Assembly: GCA_019218375.1 (NCBI GenBank)
Contig: JAHUUK010000006.1
Coordinates: forward strand, 1 to 64,000
DNA: 64,000 bases
Direction: 5' to 3'
Origin: Dermabacteraceae bacterium TAE3-ERU5
Lineage (GTDB): Bacteria; Actinomycetota; Actinomycetes; Actinomycetales; Dermabacteraceae
In this document: positions 51,578-60,015 of the stretch, one piece after another
Position numbering within the stretch: position 1 is the first letter of the stretch
Layout: the number at the start of each line of letters is the position of its first letter
The notes under the pieces: generated by a model
What the model was told of the DNA's origin: nothing
The model's database searches: none
Seen by the model: only the letters and a program-made list of their open reading frames with translations
Program-made: the position numbers and the translations under genes

Positions 51578-52314
51578 GCGGGATCGTTAGCCAGACGCGC
51601 CAGGGTGGCGCGCAGCCAGGCCGGATCGTCGGCCGTAATCGAATCCACGCCCCACGAAACGAGGCGGCGCACCTGATCGTAGGTGTGCACGGTCCAGACG
51701 TTCACCTTGCGGCCCGCCGCGTGCTGCGCGGCTACGTGCTCGCGCCGCAGTTCGTAAACCCCGAAAGACGCCCAGTGCTGCGCGGGCAGATCCCTGCCCC
51801 CGTAAAGCCTCTCCAGATTCCGCTCCATCTCTGCATCCGGCAGCGTGGAGATCAAAGCGGTGGGCAGGGAAGGTTCCATCTCCAGCACCGTCGCGATGGC
51901 ATCGGGCAGGAACGAAATTATCGTGGCGCGCTCCAGTGCAGCGGCGGCCCGTAGCGCCTCAACCGTGGGGGCGGCAGCGGCAGCGGCCTTCACCTCGATG
52001 TAAAGCGGTAGGTCGGTGGCCTCCAGCGCCTCCGGGAGCGTCATGATGCGCTCGCCGCAGGCCAGCTCCACTTCGCGCAGCTGGGCCAGCATGAGGTCGG
52101 CGATCTCGCCCTCGGTACGGCCAGCCACGGCGGTGCGCTCCAGGGAGGCGTCGTGGTGCACCACCACGTGGCCGTCGGCGCTCAAGTGAACGTCAAACTC
52201 CAGCGCCTGCGCGCCGTCGGCCGCCCCGCGCAGCAGGGAACGGCGGGTATTTTCCGGTTCCAGCGTGGCCGCGCCACGATGACCGACGATGAGGGGGGTG
52301 TGGGTGAGGGACAT
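51574..52314 (-). CDS. ugpQ: Glycerophosphodiester phosphodiesterase
   Basis: The 246-residue GDPD-family TIM barrel has the catalytic and metal residues in GHRGAATLEPENT, EFDVHLSADG, VVVHHD and YIEVK, and a closing WGVDSITADDP. It hydrolyses deacylated phospholipid diesters to glycerol-3-phosphate and an alcohol in the cytoplasm. It follows the DUF368 gene by 18 nt with GGGAG in the gap, so they are co-transcribed; both relate to membrane lipid turnover. Confidence 0.92.
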   Translation of the reverse strand: MSLTHTPLIVGHRGAATLEPENTRRSLLRGAADGAQALEFDVHLSADGHVVVHHDASLERTAVAGRTEGEIADLMLAQLREVELACGERIMTLPEALEATDLPLYIEVKAAAAAAPTVEALRAAAALERATIISFLPDAIATVLEMEPSLPTALISTLPDAEMERNLERLYGGRDLPAQHWASFGVYELRREHVAAQHAAGRKVNVWTVHTYDQVRRLVSWGVDSITADDPAWLRATLARLANDPA

Positions 52315-52332
52315 TGTTTTCTCCCGTACGGT

Positions 52333-53232
52333 TCAGGCCTTTTTAGCGGCGCGGCGATCCAGCAGCACCAGCGCCTGCACCAAAACTACGCCCAGCACGA
52401 AGAGTCCGCACAGGGGCAGCCAGTTAGCGGCCGGAGCAAGCAGCGCGCGATCCGCCGACTGCCAGGGCCAGAGGCTGCGCAGAGCGCCCAGCATCAGGCC
52501 CGCCAGCACGATCATCGTGGCGCGGTGATGGTGGGTAAGCAGGTAGCGCAGCGCCTGCACGATGAAAATGCCGCCCAGCAGCAGGCCCAGCGAAAACACG
52601 GCCAGGTAGCCGAGGTTGCGCTGGCTGACGGCCTCCAGGGTCGGCGCGTAAAGGCCCAGGGTGAGCAGGATGAAGGAGCCGCTCACGCCGGGCAGCAGCA
52701 GGGCCGACACGGCCACGGCCGCCGCCGGAATGATGGTGAGCGGAGAAACGGGAAGCTGTCCCGCCGGGGCGGAAACCAGGGCGAACGCGAGCAGGGCGGA
52801 GACGCCGCCCAGCAGCAGATCCCGCGCCTTCCAGGGGCCTCCCGCCAGGGAAAGCGGCACGGTGATAGAACCGAGCACCAGGCCGAGGAACAGTGCGCGC
52901 ATCGGCTCCGGCTGGGTCTTTACCAGGTGAGAGATCGGCCCGGCCACGGTGAGCACCGCGAAAGCCATGCCCACGACTACCGGCAGCACCAGCCGCCAAT
53001 TCACCTCGGCCAGCCGCGCCTTGCAGCCCTCCCAGCGATCCGGTCCGGTGACCAGCACGCGCGCGGCGCTCACCGCGCTGTGGGCGGAGGCGATCAGATC
53101 GTCATAAATGCCGGTAACCAGGGCTACTGTGCCGCCGCTGACGCCGGGGATGGTCTCCACGGCGCCGATCAGGGCGCCGCGCAAGAGGTTGCCGACGATG
53201 CTGGTCTTGCGCGGGGCGGGAGAGGTTTTCAT
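52333..53232 (-). CDS. DUF368 (PopT-type) membrane protein, putative undecaprenyl-phosphate translocase
   Basis: The 299-residue protein has about eight helices and the two internal-repeat signatures of DUF368, ETIPGVSGGTVAL (about 25) and LLPGVSGSFILL (about 180). DUF368/PopT proteins have been reported to return undecaprenyl phosphate to the cytoplasmic face for reuse in envelope polymer synthesis. The gene is divergent from the capsule-type polysaccharide locus that begins 192 nt away, which suits that role. Confidence 0.85.
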   Translation of the reverse strand: MKTSPAPRKTSIVGNLLRGALIGAVETIPGVSGGTVALVTGIYDDLIASAHSAVSAARVLVTGPDRWEGCKARLAEVNWRLVLPVVVGMAFAVLTVAGPISHLVKTQPEPMRALFLGLVLGSITVPLSLAGGPWKARDLLLGGVSALLAFALVSAPAGQLPVSPLTIIPAAAVAVSALLLPGVSGSFILLTLGLYAPTLEAVSQRNLGYLAVFSLGLLLGGIFIVQALRYLLTHHHRATMIVLAGLMLGALRSLWPWQSADRALLAPAANWLPLCGLFVLGVVLVQALVLLDRRAAKKA

Positions 53233-53424
53233 CTGTTCCTCAAAAGGGGTTGGGAGCTGCTGCCTTACGAGGCGATCCTACCGGGGTGCTTGATTAGATC
53301 TATCAGGTAGGACCAAACGAGGCATGACGGAGACTAACGCCACCCGATCCCCCAGTATTCTCCTGCACTAATCTGGATAGACTAAGTCTTAACTGTAGGT
53401 ATCGACGGGCAACTTTGGAGAACC

Positions 53425-54984
53425 GTGACTGTTGAAGATTTTTTCCGGCTAACGCTGCGTAACATAGGCGTTCTTTTGGTGTCGGTACTGGTGTGCGTCG
53501 GTATCGCTTTTGGCTACTACAAGATGCAGACGCCGATCTATCAGGCTAAGGCGTTGGGATACGTTTCTGTATCTGGTAATACAGATTCAGAAGGTAATCC
53601 AGTTGCCATTGCGTCGGGAAACCAGTCCCTGCAAATGGACAAGGCAGCCACTTACGTTTCCTTATTTAAGACTCGTGCTGTCGGACAGGGAATTATTGAT
53701 CAGCTAAATCTGAAGGATGCTAGCCCTGACGCTCTGGCTGCTGGGCTGGTTGCTACTGTTGATGGAAACGCTCCGGTTATCTACGTTTCAACAACTAACG
53801 CAGATCCCAGACTTGCTAGCGATATCGCCAATGCTGCGGTTAAGTCTGCGGCTGCAGAAGCTAGGAAGCTTGATACCGGCGGTAGGGAGAATGTACAACC
53901 TGTTACGGTTTTGGTGCCCTACCAGGAAGCTTTGGCTCCAGGTGCGCCAGTTGCTCCGGTTTTAAAGAAATTCCTGATTGTTGGCTTCGGTGTGGGTATT
54001 TTCCTTGGATATGTAATAGCTTTCTTGCGTTTCCGCGCTGATACCCGTGTGCGTACCGTGGAGGACGTCGAGAAGAAGTTGGAGACTCCGGTCTTCGCGG
54101 TTCTTCCGAATAGTAAGGCGCTGCAGCGCGAGAAGGGCGGTGTTCTACCTGAGCCCAATAGTTTCACCGAGCGTGAGGCGCTGCGTAAGCTACGTACCAA
54201 CCTGCGCTTTCTGGATATTGATAATCCGCCTCGCGTAATCGTCGTTACCTCCGCCATCCCCGCCGAAGGTAAATCGACCGTTTCTGGCAACCTGGCCCGT
54301 GTGCTCGCGCGTTCCGGTCAGAAGACCCTGCTGATCGATGCCGACCTGCGTCGCCCCGTTGTGCACACCGAGTTCGACGTTGACGGCAGTGTTGGTCTAA
54401 CGCAGCTCCTTACCGGCCGCGTTGCCCTGGACGACGTGGTGCAGAAGTCTTCCGTGCGTAACCTGCACATTCTGCCCGCAGGCCAGATTCCCCCGAACCC
54501 GTCGGAACTTCTCGGTTCGCGTCGCATGGACCAGCTGCTGAAGGAACTGCGCAAGGAATACTTCGTGATTCTGGACGCCCCGCCGGTGCTGCCGGTTACC
54601 GACGCTACTCTGCTTGCCCGTCTCACGGATGGTGCCTTGATCGTGGTTTCCTCTGGCACTTCTCGCCTGGAAGTACTCGGCCGAGCCTTCGATTCTATGC
54701 GTAGCGTCGATGCAAAGGTGCTCGGTACTGTGTTAAACAAGGTGTCGACTAAGCGAATCGCACGGATAGCATATGGCGATGCGGAATACGGTTACGGTTC
54801 CGGCTACGGTTACGGCTCCAAGTACGGCTACGGCGCCAACTACGGCTACGGCTACGGAGAGATCCCGACCCCCGAAGAGGACGAAAACACTCCCGAGGTG
54901 GAACTGCCTGATGCAGATTCACCCGTGGTTGCTACGGAATCTCACGGGCGGCGGGTAGCTAGGCGCCGCGCAGAGGACGCGTAA
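53425..54984 (+). CDS. Polysaccharide co-polymerase / tyrosine autokinase (Wzz-BY-kinase fusion)
   Basis: The GTG at 53425 has GGAG upstream. The 519-residue protein has a Wzz-like part with helices at about 12-30 and 178-200 and an external loop between them. A cytoplasmic BY-kinase follows: Walker A IPAEGKST (about 279), A' LLIDADLRRP and B VILDAPP. A Gly-Tyr repeat carries ten tyrosines (about 452-479) as the autophosphorylation cluster. It controls polymer length and export. Codon use shifts inside the gene: the first ~600 bases are rich in A/T-ending codons while the kinase half is typical of the genome, which suggests recombination of the exposed part. Confidence 0.92.
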   Translation: MTVEDFFRLTLRNIGVLLVSVLVCVGIAFGYYKMQTPIYQAKALGYVSVSGNTDSEGNPVAIASGNQSLQMDKAATYVSLFKTRAVGQGIIDQLNLKDASPDALAAGLVATVDGNAPVIYVSTTNADPRLASDIANAAVKSAAAEARKLDTGGRENVQPVTVLVPYQEALAPGAPVAPVLKKFLIVGFGVGIFLGYVIAFLRFRADTRVRTVEDVEKKLETPVFAVLPNSKALQREKGGVLPEPNSFTEREALRKLRTNLRFLDIDNPPRVIVVTSAIPAEGKSTVSGNLARVLARSGQKTLLIDADLRRPVVHTEFDVDGSVGLTQLLTGRVALDDVVQKSSVRNLHILPAGQIPPNPSELLGSRRMDQLLKELRKEYFVILDAPPVLPVTDATLLARLTDGALIVVSSGTSRLEVLGRAFDSMRSVDAKVLGTVLNKVSTKRIARIAYGDAEYGYGSGYGYGSKYGYGANYGYGYGEIPTPEEDENTPEVELPDADSPVVATESHGRRVARRRAEDA

Positions 54985-55926
54985 GTGAGTGAATCACTCA
55001 CGGGGTATGAGGACGTGGCCGGCGCGGTCACCGTCCTCATACCCGTTTACGGGCCTTCGCCCGAAGTTCCGCAGCTGATCTCCGCGCTCCGCGCAGATTC
55101 TCCGGAAGTCGCGGTGATCGTGGTAGATGACTGCTCCCCGGAGCCTTTCTCCCTGGCGGAAGATATCGCCGGGGTGCGCGTGGTGCACAGGCAGCGCAAC
55201 GGTGGTTTCGGCGCGGCGGTAAATACCGGTATCGCGCTGGTGGAAACACCGCTGGTGTTGGTGCTCAATTCGGATCTGGAACTGCCGACCGGGTTCCTGC
55301 CGGCGCTGCTGCGTAACTACCGTCCCTGGCATCCCGCGGTGGTGGGAGTGCGGGCGGAAGACGCGGCGGGTCACGTGGCCTATGCGGGGCGTTACTGGCC
55401 GACCCTGGGGCACCAGGTGACCGAATGGCTGGTGCCGCTGGCAGGTCTGCGCCACCGAGACGCCCTGCACGAGCGCGTCGGTCATGACGTAGCGGCGGAT
55501 CGTTGCGGCACGCGGAGCCGGGTTAATTGGGTTTCGGGCGCGGTAATGCTGCTGCCCGTGTCCGAGGTGCGCGCCATCGGCGGCTTCGACGAAAGCTACT
55601 TCATGTACTGCGAAGAGGTAGACCTGCAAAGGCGCCTCGCGGCAGCCGGAGTCCCCGCGGTGCTGGATGCCTCCCTGACCGTGCTCCACGAGGGTGGCGG
55701 TTCCGCCGACAACCTGCGGCGCAGGCAGTGGATTGTCTCGGCCAGGCACCGCTATGCGCGCAAATTCGCGAACGTGCATGCGCTGGATCTTTCGCTGCGC
55801 CTAGCTAGCTGGGTCAATTTCGTCTGGAACTGCGCCCGACGCCTGGCCGGACGGGACGTGCAGCCCCTGAAAACGCTGCGCTACGAACTTGGCCTGTTGC
55901 GCACGGCCCGGAAGGAATCGCGGTAA
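54985..55926 (+). CDS. Family 2 glycosyltransferase
   Basis: The 313-residue GT-A enzyme starts with GTG directly after the kinase stop. The nucleotide-sugar site is visible as LIPVYGPS, VVDDCSPE and LNSDLELP, with WVSGAVMLL and FDESYFMYCEEVDLQRRL as acceptor/catalytic segments. This resembles rhamnosyltransferase-type GT2 proteins. It is soluble and acts at the membrane face on lipid-linked sugars. The donor is unknown. Confidence 0.88.
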   Translation: MSESLTGYEDVAGAVTVLIPVYGPSPEVPQLISALRADSPEVAVIVVDDCSPEPFSLAEDIAGVRVVHRQRNGGFGAAVNTGIALVETPLVLVLNSDLELPTGFLPALLRNYRPWHPAVVGVRAEDAAGHVAYAGRYWPTLGHQVTEWLVPLAGLRHRDALHERVGHDVAADRCGTRSRVNWVSGAVMLLPVSEVRAIGGFDESYFMYCEEVDLQRRLAAAGVPAVLDASLTVLHEGGGSADNLRRRQWIVSARHRYARKFANVHALDLSLRLASWVNFVWNCARRLAGRDVQPLKTLRYELGLLRTARKESR

Positions 55927-55948
55927 CGCCGCGGAAAGAGGTTTTCGA

Positions 55949-56656
55949 GTGACTATTCTTTGCGTTATCCCCGCCAGGGGCGGTTCCAAGGGTATTCCCC
56001 GTAAGAATCTGCTCCCGGTGGGCGGCAAGCCGCTGATCGCCTGGACGATCGAGCAGGCGCTGGCTGCCAAGCCCGAGTCCGACGTGCTGGTGTGTGTTTC
56101 CACCGAGGACGACGAGATCGCGCAGGTTGCCGCCGCGCACGGTGCGCACGTGATCCGTAGGCCCGATGAGCTGGCGCAGGACGCGACGGCTACCGAACCG
56201 GTGATCCTGCATGCGATGGACGTTGCTGAATCCGAGGGGCACGAACTGGAGGGCGTGATGCTGCTCCAGGCGACCTCCCCGGTGCGCCTGCCCGGCACCA
56301 TCGATCGCGCCGTCGCCCAGTTCCGCGAGAGCGGCTGCGACAGCCTGGTGGGAGTTATCCCCGAATCTCCGTTCTTTTGGCACCTGCCGGAAAAGGCGGG
56401 CGAGCAGCCGCGCGCCGACTACGACTGGACCAACCGCCCCCGCAGGCAGGACCTGCGCCCGCAGGACCAGGTGTTCTTTGAAAACGGCAGCCTCTACCTG
56501 ACTGCTCCGCGTATCTATCGCGAAGCAGAAAACCGTATCGGCGGAAAGATCTCGCTCTTTGTGCTGGACGAGCTGGAGGGCGTGGATATCGACACCGAGG
56601 CCGATGTTGCGGCAGCCCAGCGTATGCTGGCCCGCACCGGCTGGCTCGACGCCTGA
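55949..56656 (+). CDS. neuA: CMP-nonulosonate (CMP-sialic acid type) synthetase
   Basis: I place the start at the GTG at 55949 (AAAGAGG seven bases upstream); an open frame from 55889 has no such signal. The 235-residue cytidylyltransferase has IPARGGSKGIPRKN, the CTP site LLQATSPVR, FENGSLYLT and DIDTEAD. It activates a nine-carbon sugar acid as its CMP form. With the NeuB fusion that follows it forms the core of a nonulosonic acid pathway. The exact sugar (sialic, legionaminic or other) is not determined. Confidence 0.92.
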   Translation: MTILCVIPARGGSKGIPRKNLLPVGGKPLIAWTIEQALAAKPESDVLVCVSTEDDEIAQVAAAHGAHVIRRPDELAQDATATEPVILHAMDVAESEGHELEGVMLLQATSPVRLPGTIDRAVAQFRESGCDSLVGVIPESPFFWHLPEKAGEQPRADYDWTNRPRRQDLRPQDQVFFENGSLYLTAPRIYREAENRIGGKISLFVLDELEGVDIDTEADVAAAQRMLARTGWLDA

Positions 56657-56716
56657 TTAATAGACCTAACCATCCCAAATATTTATCTGTTTAAGCAGTA
56701 AGAAAGGCGCCGGATC

Positions 56717-58966
56717 ATGATCCTGGACCGTCACATCGCCCCCTATACGGTTTCCGCGCAGGAAACCGTTGTAACCGCCCTGCAGAAGATTTCCGCGAAT
56801 GAATCGCGCGTAGTTTTCGTGACCGACGAACACGGCAGCGTTACCGGTTCGCTTTCCGACGGCGACGTACGCCGCTGGTTGCTGGCCGAGGCTACCCCCG
56901 ATATGTCCCGTCCGGTGGGCGAGGTCGCTAATTCCTCGTTCGTGAGCGTCAGCGAAGGCACCCCGATGGCCGACGTTTCCGGCCTGGTGCGCCCGGGCGT
57001 GGACCGCATCCCGGTGCTGGACGAGCGCGGCCGCGTGGTGGCGATTGCCGCCCCCGGCACCGCTTCCGTGCGCATCGGCGACCGCCGCATCGGCCCCGGC
57101 CAGCCGGCGTACATCATCGGCGAGATCGGCAACAACCACCAGGGCGATATCGAGCTGGCGAAGGAACTGGTGGATCGCTGCGTCGAGGCAGAGGTCGACT
57201 GCGTTAAGTTCCAGCTGCGCGACATGGCCAGCCTGTACCGCAGCGGCGGCAGCTCCAGCGCGGGCGAGGACCTCGGCCCCCAGTACACGATGAACCTGCT
57301 CGCGAAGTACTCGCTGAGCGCCGACGACATGCTGCGCGTGCTCGACTACTGCGCCGAAAAGGGCGTGGACGCGATCTGCACCCCGTGGGACATCGTGAGC
57401 GCCGACGTGCTGCACAACTACGGCCTGCCCGGTTACAAGATCGCCTCGGCCGACCTCACGAACGACGAACTGCTGCACCACGTGGCCGAGTTCGGCGATC
57501 CGATGATCATGTCTACCGGCATGAGCACCGAAACCGAGATTCGCGGCGCGGTAGACCTGCTGCGCTCCCACGGCGCGCCGTTCATCCTGCTGCAGTGCCA
57601 GTCCACCTACCCGGCGCCGTACAAGGACATCAACCTGCGTTACATGGACCGCCTGGCCCGGATCGGTGAATGCCCGGTCGGCTATTCCGGTCACGAACGC
57701 GGCTGGCACGTTCCCGTCGCGGCGGTGGCGCGTGGCGCGCACCTGATCGAAAAGCATGTCACGGTAGATAAGAACCTGGAGGGCAACGACCACAAGGTTT
57801 CGCTGCTGCCGGACGAGCTGGCCCGCATGGTGCGCGAGATCCGCGACATCGAGGTTTCGCTCGGCACCGACAACCCCCGCGTGGTTTCCACCGGCGAGCT
57901 GATGAACCGCGTCAACCTGGCCAAGTCCCTGGTGGCCGTGCGCGAACTGCATCCCGGTGACGTCGTTAAGAGCGAGGACGTCGCGGTCAAGAGCCCCGGC
58001 CGTGGCCTGCAGCCGAACCGCATCAATGATCTGGTTGGCCGCACCATGCACCGCAAGATTGCCGCCGGTGACTTCTTCTACCCTGGTGACCTGGCGGGCG
58101 AAGCCGCGAAGCACCACGAATACTCGTTCCGCCGCCCGTGGGGCCTGCCCGTGCGCTACCACGACATTCGCCCGCTGCTCGAGGTTTCCAACCCCGACTT
58201 CCTGGAGTTCCACTTCTCCTACAAGGACGTCGATCTCGACCCGCATTCGTTCTTCGCGAAGGGTGAGCGTCTGCCGCAGACCTTCACCACCCACGCCCCC
58301 GACCTCTATGCCGGTGACTTCCTGATCAACCTGGCCAGCGAGGACGAGGCTATCTGGGAGCGCTCGATCCGCGAGGTGCAGAAGGTAGTCGACATTACCC
58401 GTTCGCTGCGTGAGCACTTCACCTGCGAAAAGGACCCGGTCGTGGTCGTCACCATGGGTGGCTTCCTGCCCGACCACCACGTCACCCCGGACGAGCGTAA
58501 GCCCATGTACGAGCGCATTCAGCGTGCCCTGGAGCGGATTGACGAAAAGGACGTGCGCCTGACCGCGCAGACCCTGCCGCCGTTCCCGTGGCTGATGGGT
58601 GGCCAGCAGTTCCACAACCTGTTCATGGATCCGGAGGACACGGCCTGGTTCTGCGAGCAGTACGGCCGCCGCCTGACCCTGGACATCTCCCACACCAAGC
58701 TGGCCGCTAACTTCGCGAAGCGTCCGTTCAGCGAATACGTGGACATCATGGGTCCGTACACCGAGCACCTGCACATCGTGGACGCCGTTGGCGTTGACGG
58801 TGAAGGCGTCCAGGTGGGCGATGGCGAGGTCGATTTCCGCGACCTGGCCGAGCGCCTGGATCGTTACGCCCCCGGAGTCTCGTTCATTCCCGAGATCTGG
58901 CAGGGCCACGTCAACAACGGTGAGGGCTTCTTCGTGGCCCTGGATCGCCTGCAGAAGTGGTTCTAA
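56717..58966 (+). CDS. neuB: Four-part nonulosonate synthase: CBS pair - NeuB - SAF - sugar isomerase-like TIM barrel
   Basis: The ATG at 56717 (AAAGG upstream) gives 749 residues. Residues ~1-115 are two CBS domains (GSLSDGDVRRWLL). Residues ~122-390 are the NeuB barrel, with YIIGEIGNNHQGD, KFQLRD, STGM and GYSGHE. Residues ~405-460 are the SAF/antifreeze-like domain (PGRGLQPNRINDLVG). Residues ~465-749 resemble xylose isomerase/AP endonuclease-type TIM barrels (TLDISHTKLAANF, HIVDAVGVDGEG). NeuB condenses PEP with a hexosamine to give a nonulosonic acid. The extra barrel may supply an epimerase step, since no NeuC-type epimerase is nearby; the CBS pair may sense nucleotides. All parts are in one uninterrupted frame. 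Confidence 0.9.
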   Translation: MILDRHIAPYTVSAQETVVTALQKISANESRVVFVTDEHGSVTGSLSDGDVRRWLLAEATPDMSRPVGEVANSSFVSVSEGTPMADVSGLVRPGVDRIPVLDERGRVVAIAAPGTASVRIGDRRIGPGQPAYIIGEIGNNHQGDIELAKELVDRCVEAEVDCVKFQLRDMASLYRSGGSSSAGEDLGPQYTMNLLAKYSLSADDMLRVLDYCAEKGVDAICTPWDIVSADVLHNYGLPGYKIASADLTNDELLHHVAEFGDPMIMSTGMSTETEIRGAVDLLRSHGAPFILLQCQSTYPAPYKDINLRYMDRLARIGECPVGYSGHERGWHVPVAAVARGAHLIEKHVTVDKNLEGNDHKVSLLPDELARMVREIRDIEVSLGTDNPRVVSTGELMNRVNLAKSLVAVRELHPGDVVKSEDVAVKSPGRGLQPNRINDLVGRTMHRKIAAGDFFYPGDLAGEAAKHHEYSFRRPWGLPVRYHDIRPLLEVSNPDFLEFHFSYKDVDLDPHSFFAKGERLPQTFTTHAPDLYAGDFLINLASEDEAIWERSIREVQKVVDITRSLREHFTCEKDPVVVVTMGGFLPDHHVTPDERKPMYERIQRALERIDEKDVRLTAQTLPPFPWLMGGQQFHNLFMDPEDTAWFCEQYGRRLTLDISHTKLAANFAKRPFSEYVDIMGPYTEHLHIVDAVGVDGEGVQVGDGEVDFRDLAERLDRYAPGVSFIPEIWQGHVNNGEGFFVALDRLQKWF

Positions 58967-60015
58967 ACCGGCGTGTTTTATGGCTGAGCCCCGTCGCTGA
59001 AGTCGGCGGGGTCTCTCGCCATATCATCGATGCGGCCAGCCAGGGGATTCCCGGCTGGAATATCGAAGTGGCGGCCCCGGCGGGGCCGCTGCTCGATACC
59101 CTCAGCGAGGCCGGAGTGCCGGTGCACCCGGTGGCTTCCGCACCCGGTAGTGGGATTCGCGCTTCCGTGGCGTCGGTGCGCGCGCTTTTGGCGCGGGAAA
59201 ACTTCGCCCTCCTGCACTCTCACCTGGCCTACGCCGACCTGGTGGCGCTGCTGGCTGCCGGGCGCACCCCCATCGTCTCCACGGAGCACGGCATCGCGGC
59301 AGATGCGCGCCTCTACAACGCCTCGGCCGTTACCGCGCAGGCGAAGCGCCTAGTGCATAGGCTGCGGGTGGCGCGTACCAGCCGAGTGATTGCCGTATCG
59401 GAATCTACCGCGCAACAGGTGGCCCGGCAGTGGGGCGGGCGCAAAAAGATCCGGGTCGTATTGAACGGCGTGGATCCGCTCGTGCCGGAACCCAAGCCGC
59501 AGGCCGGGCTGCGTTTCCTTTCGCTTTCCCGTCTCAGCCACGAAAAGCGCATCGACAAGCTGCTGGAGGCTTTCGCCCTTGTCCACAAGCGGCATCCGGA
59601 GGCTACCCTGACGGTTGCCGGTGATGGCCCGCTGCGCGCACAGCTGGAAAGCAAGGCACGGGAACTGGGAGTGGCCGAGGCTGTTTCCTTCCCCGGAACC
59701 GTGGTCGCGGCCGACGCCTACCGCACGCACGATGTGGTGGTGCAGCTATCGGCCTGGGAAAACCTTTCCTACACGCTGCTGGATGCGGTGAAAAACAACA
59801 AGGGCATAGTGTCCACCCCGGTGGGCGGTAATGGGGAGATCGTGCGTGCTGCAAGCCTTGTGGAGGCTGAAGACACCAACCAGGTGGCGCGGGTCATGCT
59901 GACCCAGGCGCTAGAGACAGAAGCGCGTACCCCTGCCGCTGCCTGGGACTGGTCCGTTTCTGACATGTGCATGGGTGTGGCAAGAATTTATGAAGAGGTG
60001 TCTGATGAGTTCTAA
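58957..60015 (+). CDS. Family 4 glycosyltransferase
   Basis: The GTG start overlaps the neuB stop by ten bases. The 352-residue GT-B enzyme has the N-terminal GGVSRHI loop, HSHLAYADLVAL, and the donor-site half with FLSLSRLSHEKRIDKLLEAF and AGDGPL. The usual EPFGLV motif is replaced by AWENLSYTLLDAV. It is the last typical-GC gene before the AT-rich insert and overlaps the next gene by 11 bases. Confidence 0.88.
   Translation: MVLNRRVLWLSPVAEVGGVSRHIIDAASQGIPGWNIEVAAPAGPLLDTLSEAGVPVHPVASAPGSGIRASVASVRALLARENFALLHSHLAYADLVALLAAGRTPIVSTEHGIAADARLYNASAVTAQAKRLVHRLRVARTSRVIAVSESTAQQVARQWGGRKKIRVVLNGVDPLVPEPKPQAGLRFLSLSRLSHEKRIDKLLEAFALVHKRHPEATLTVAGDGPLRAQLESKARELGVAEAVSFPGTVVAADAYRTHDVVVQLSAWENLSYTLLDAVKNNKGIVSTPVGGNGEIVRAASLVEAEDTNQVARVMLTQALETEARTPAAAWDWSVSDMCMGVARIYEEVSDEF

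Noticed and set aside
56666-58909. Very long minus-strand open frame (747 codons) opposite neuB
   Set aside because: Mirror-frame effect of GC-rich codons; composition is atypical and no domain is recognisable, while the plus strand encodes a clear four-domain enzyme.
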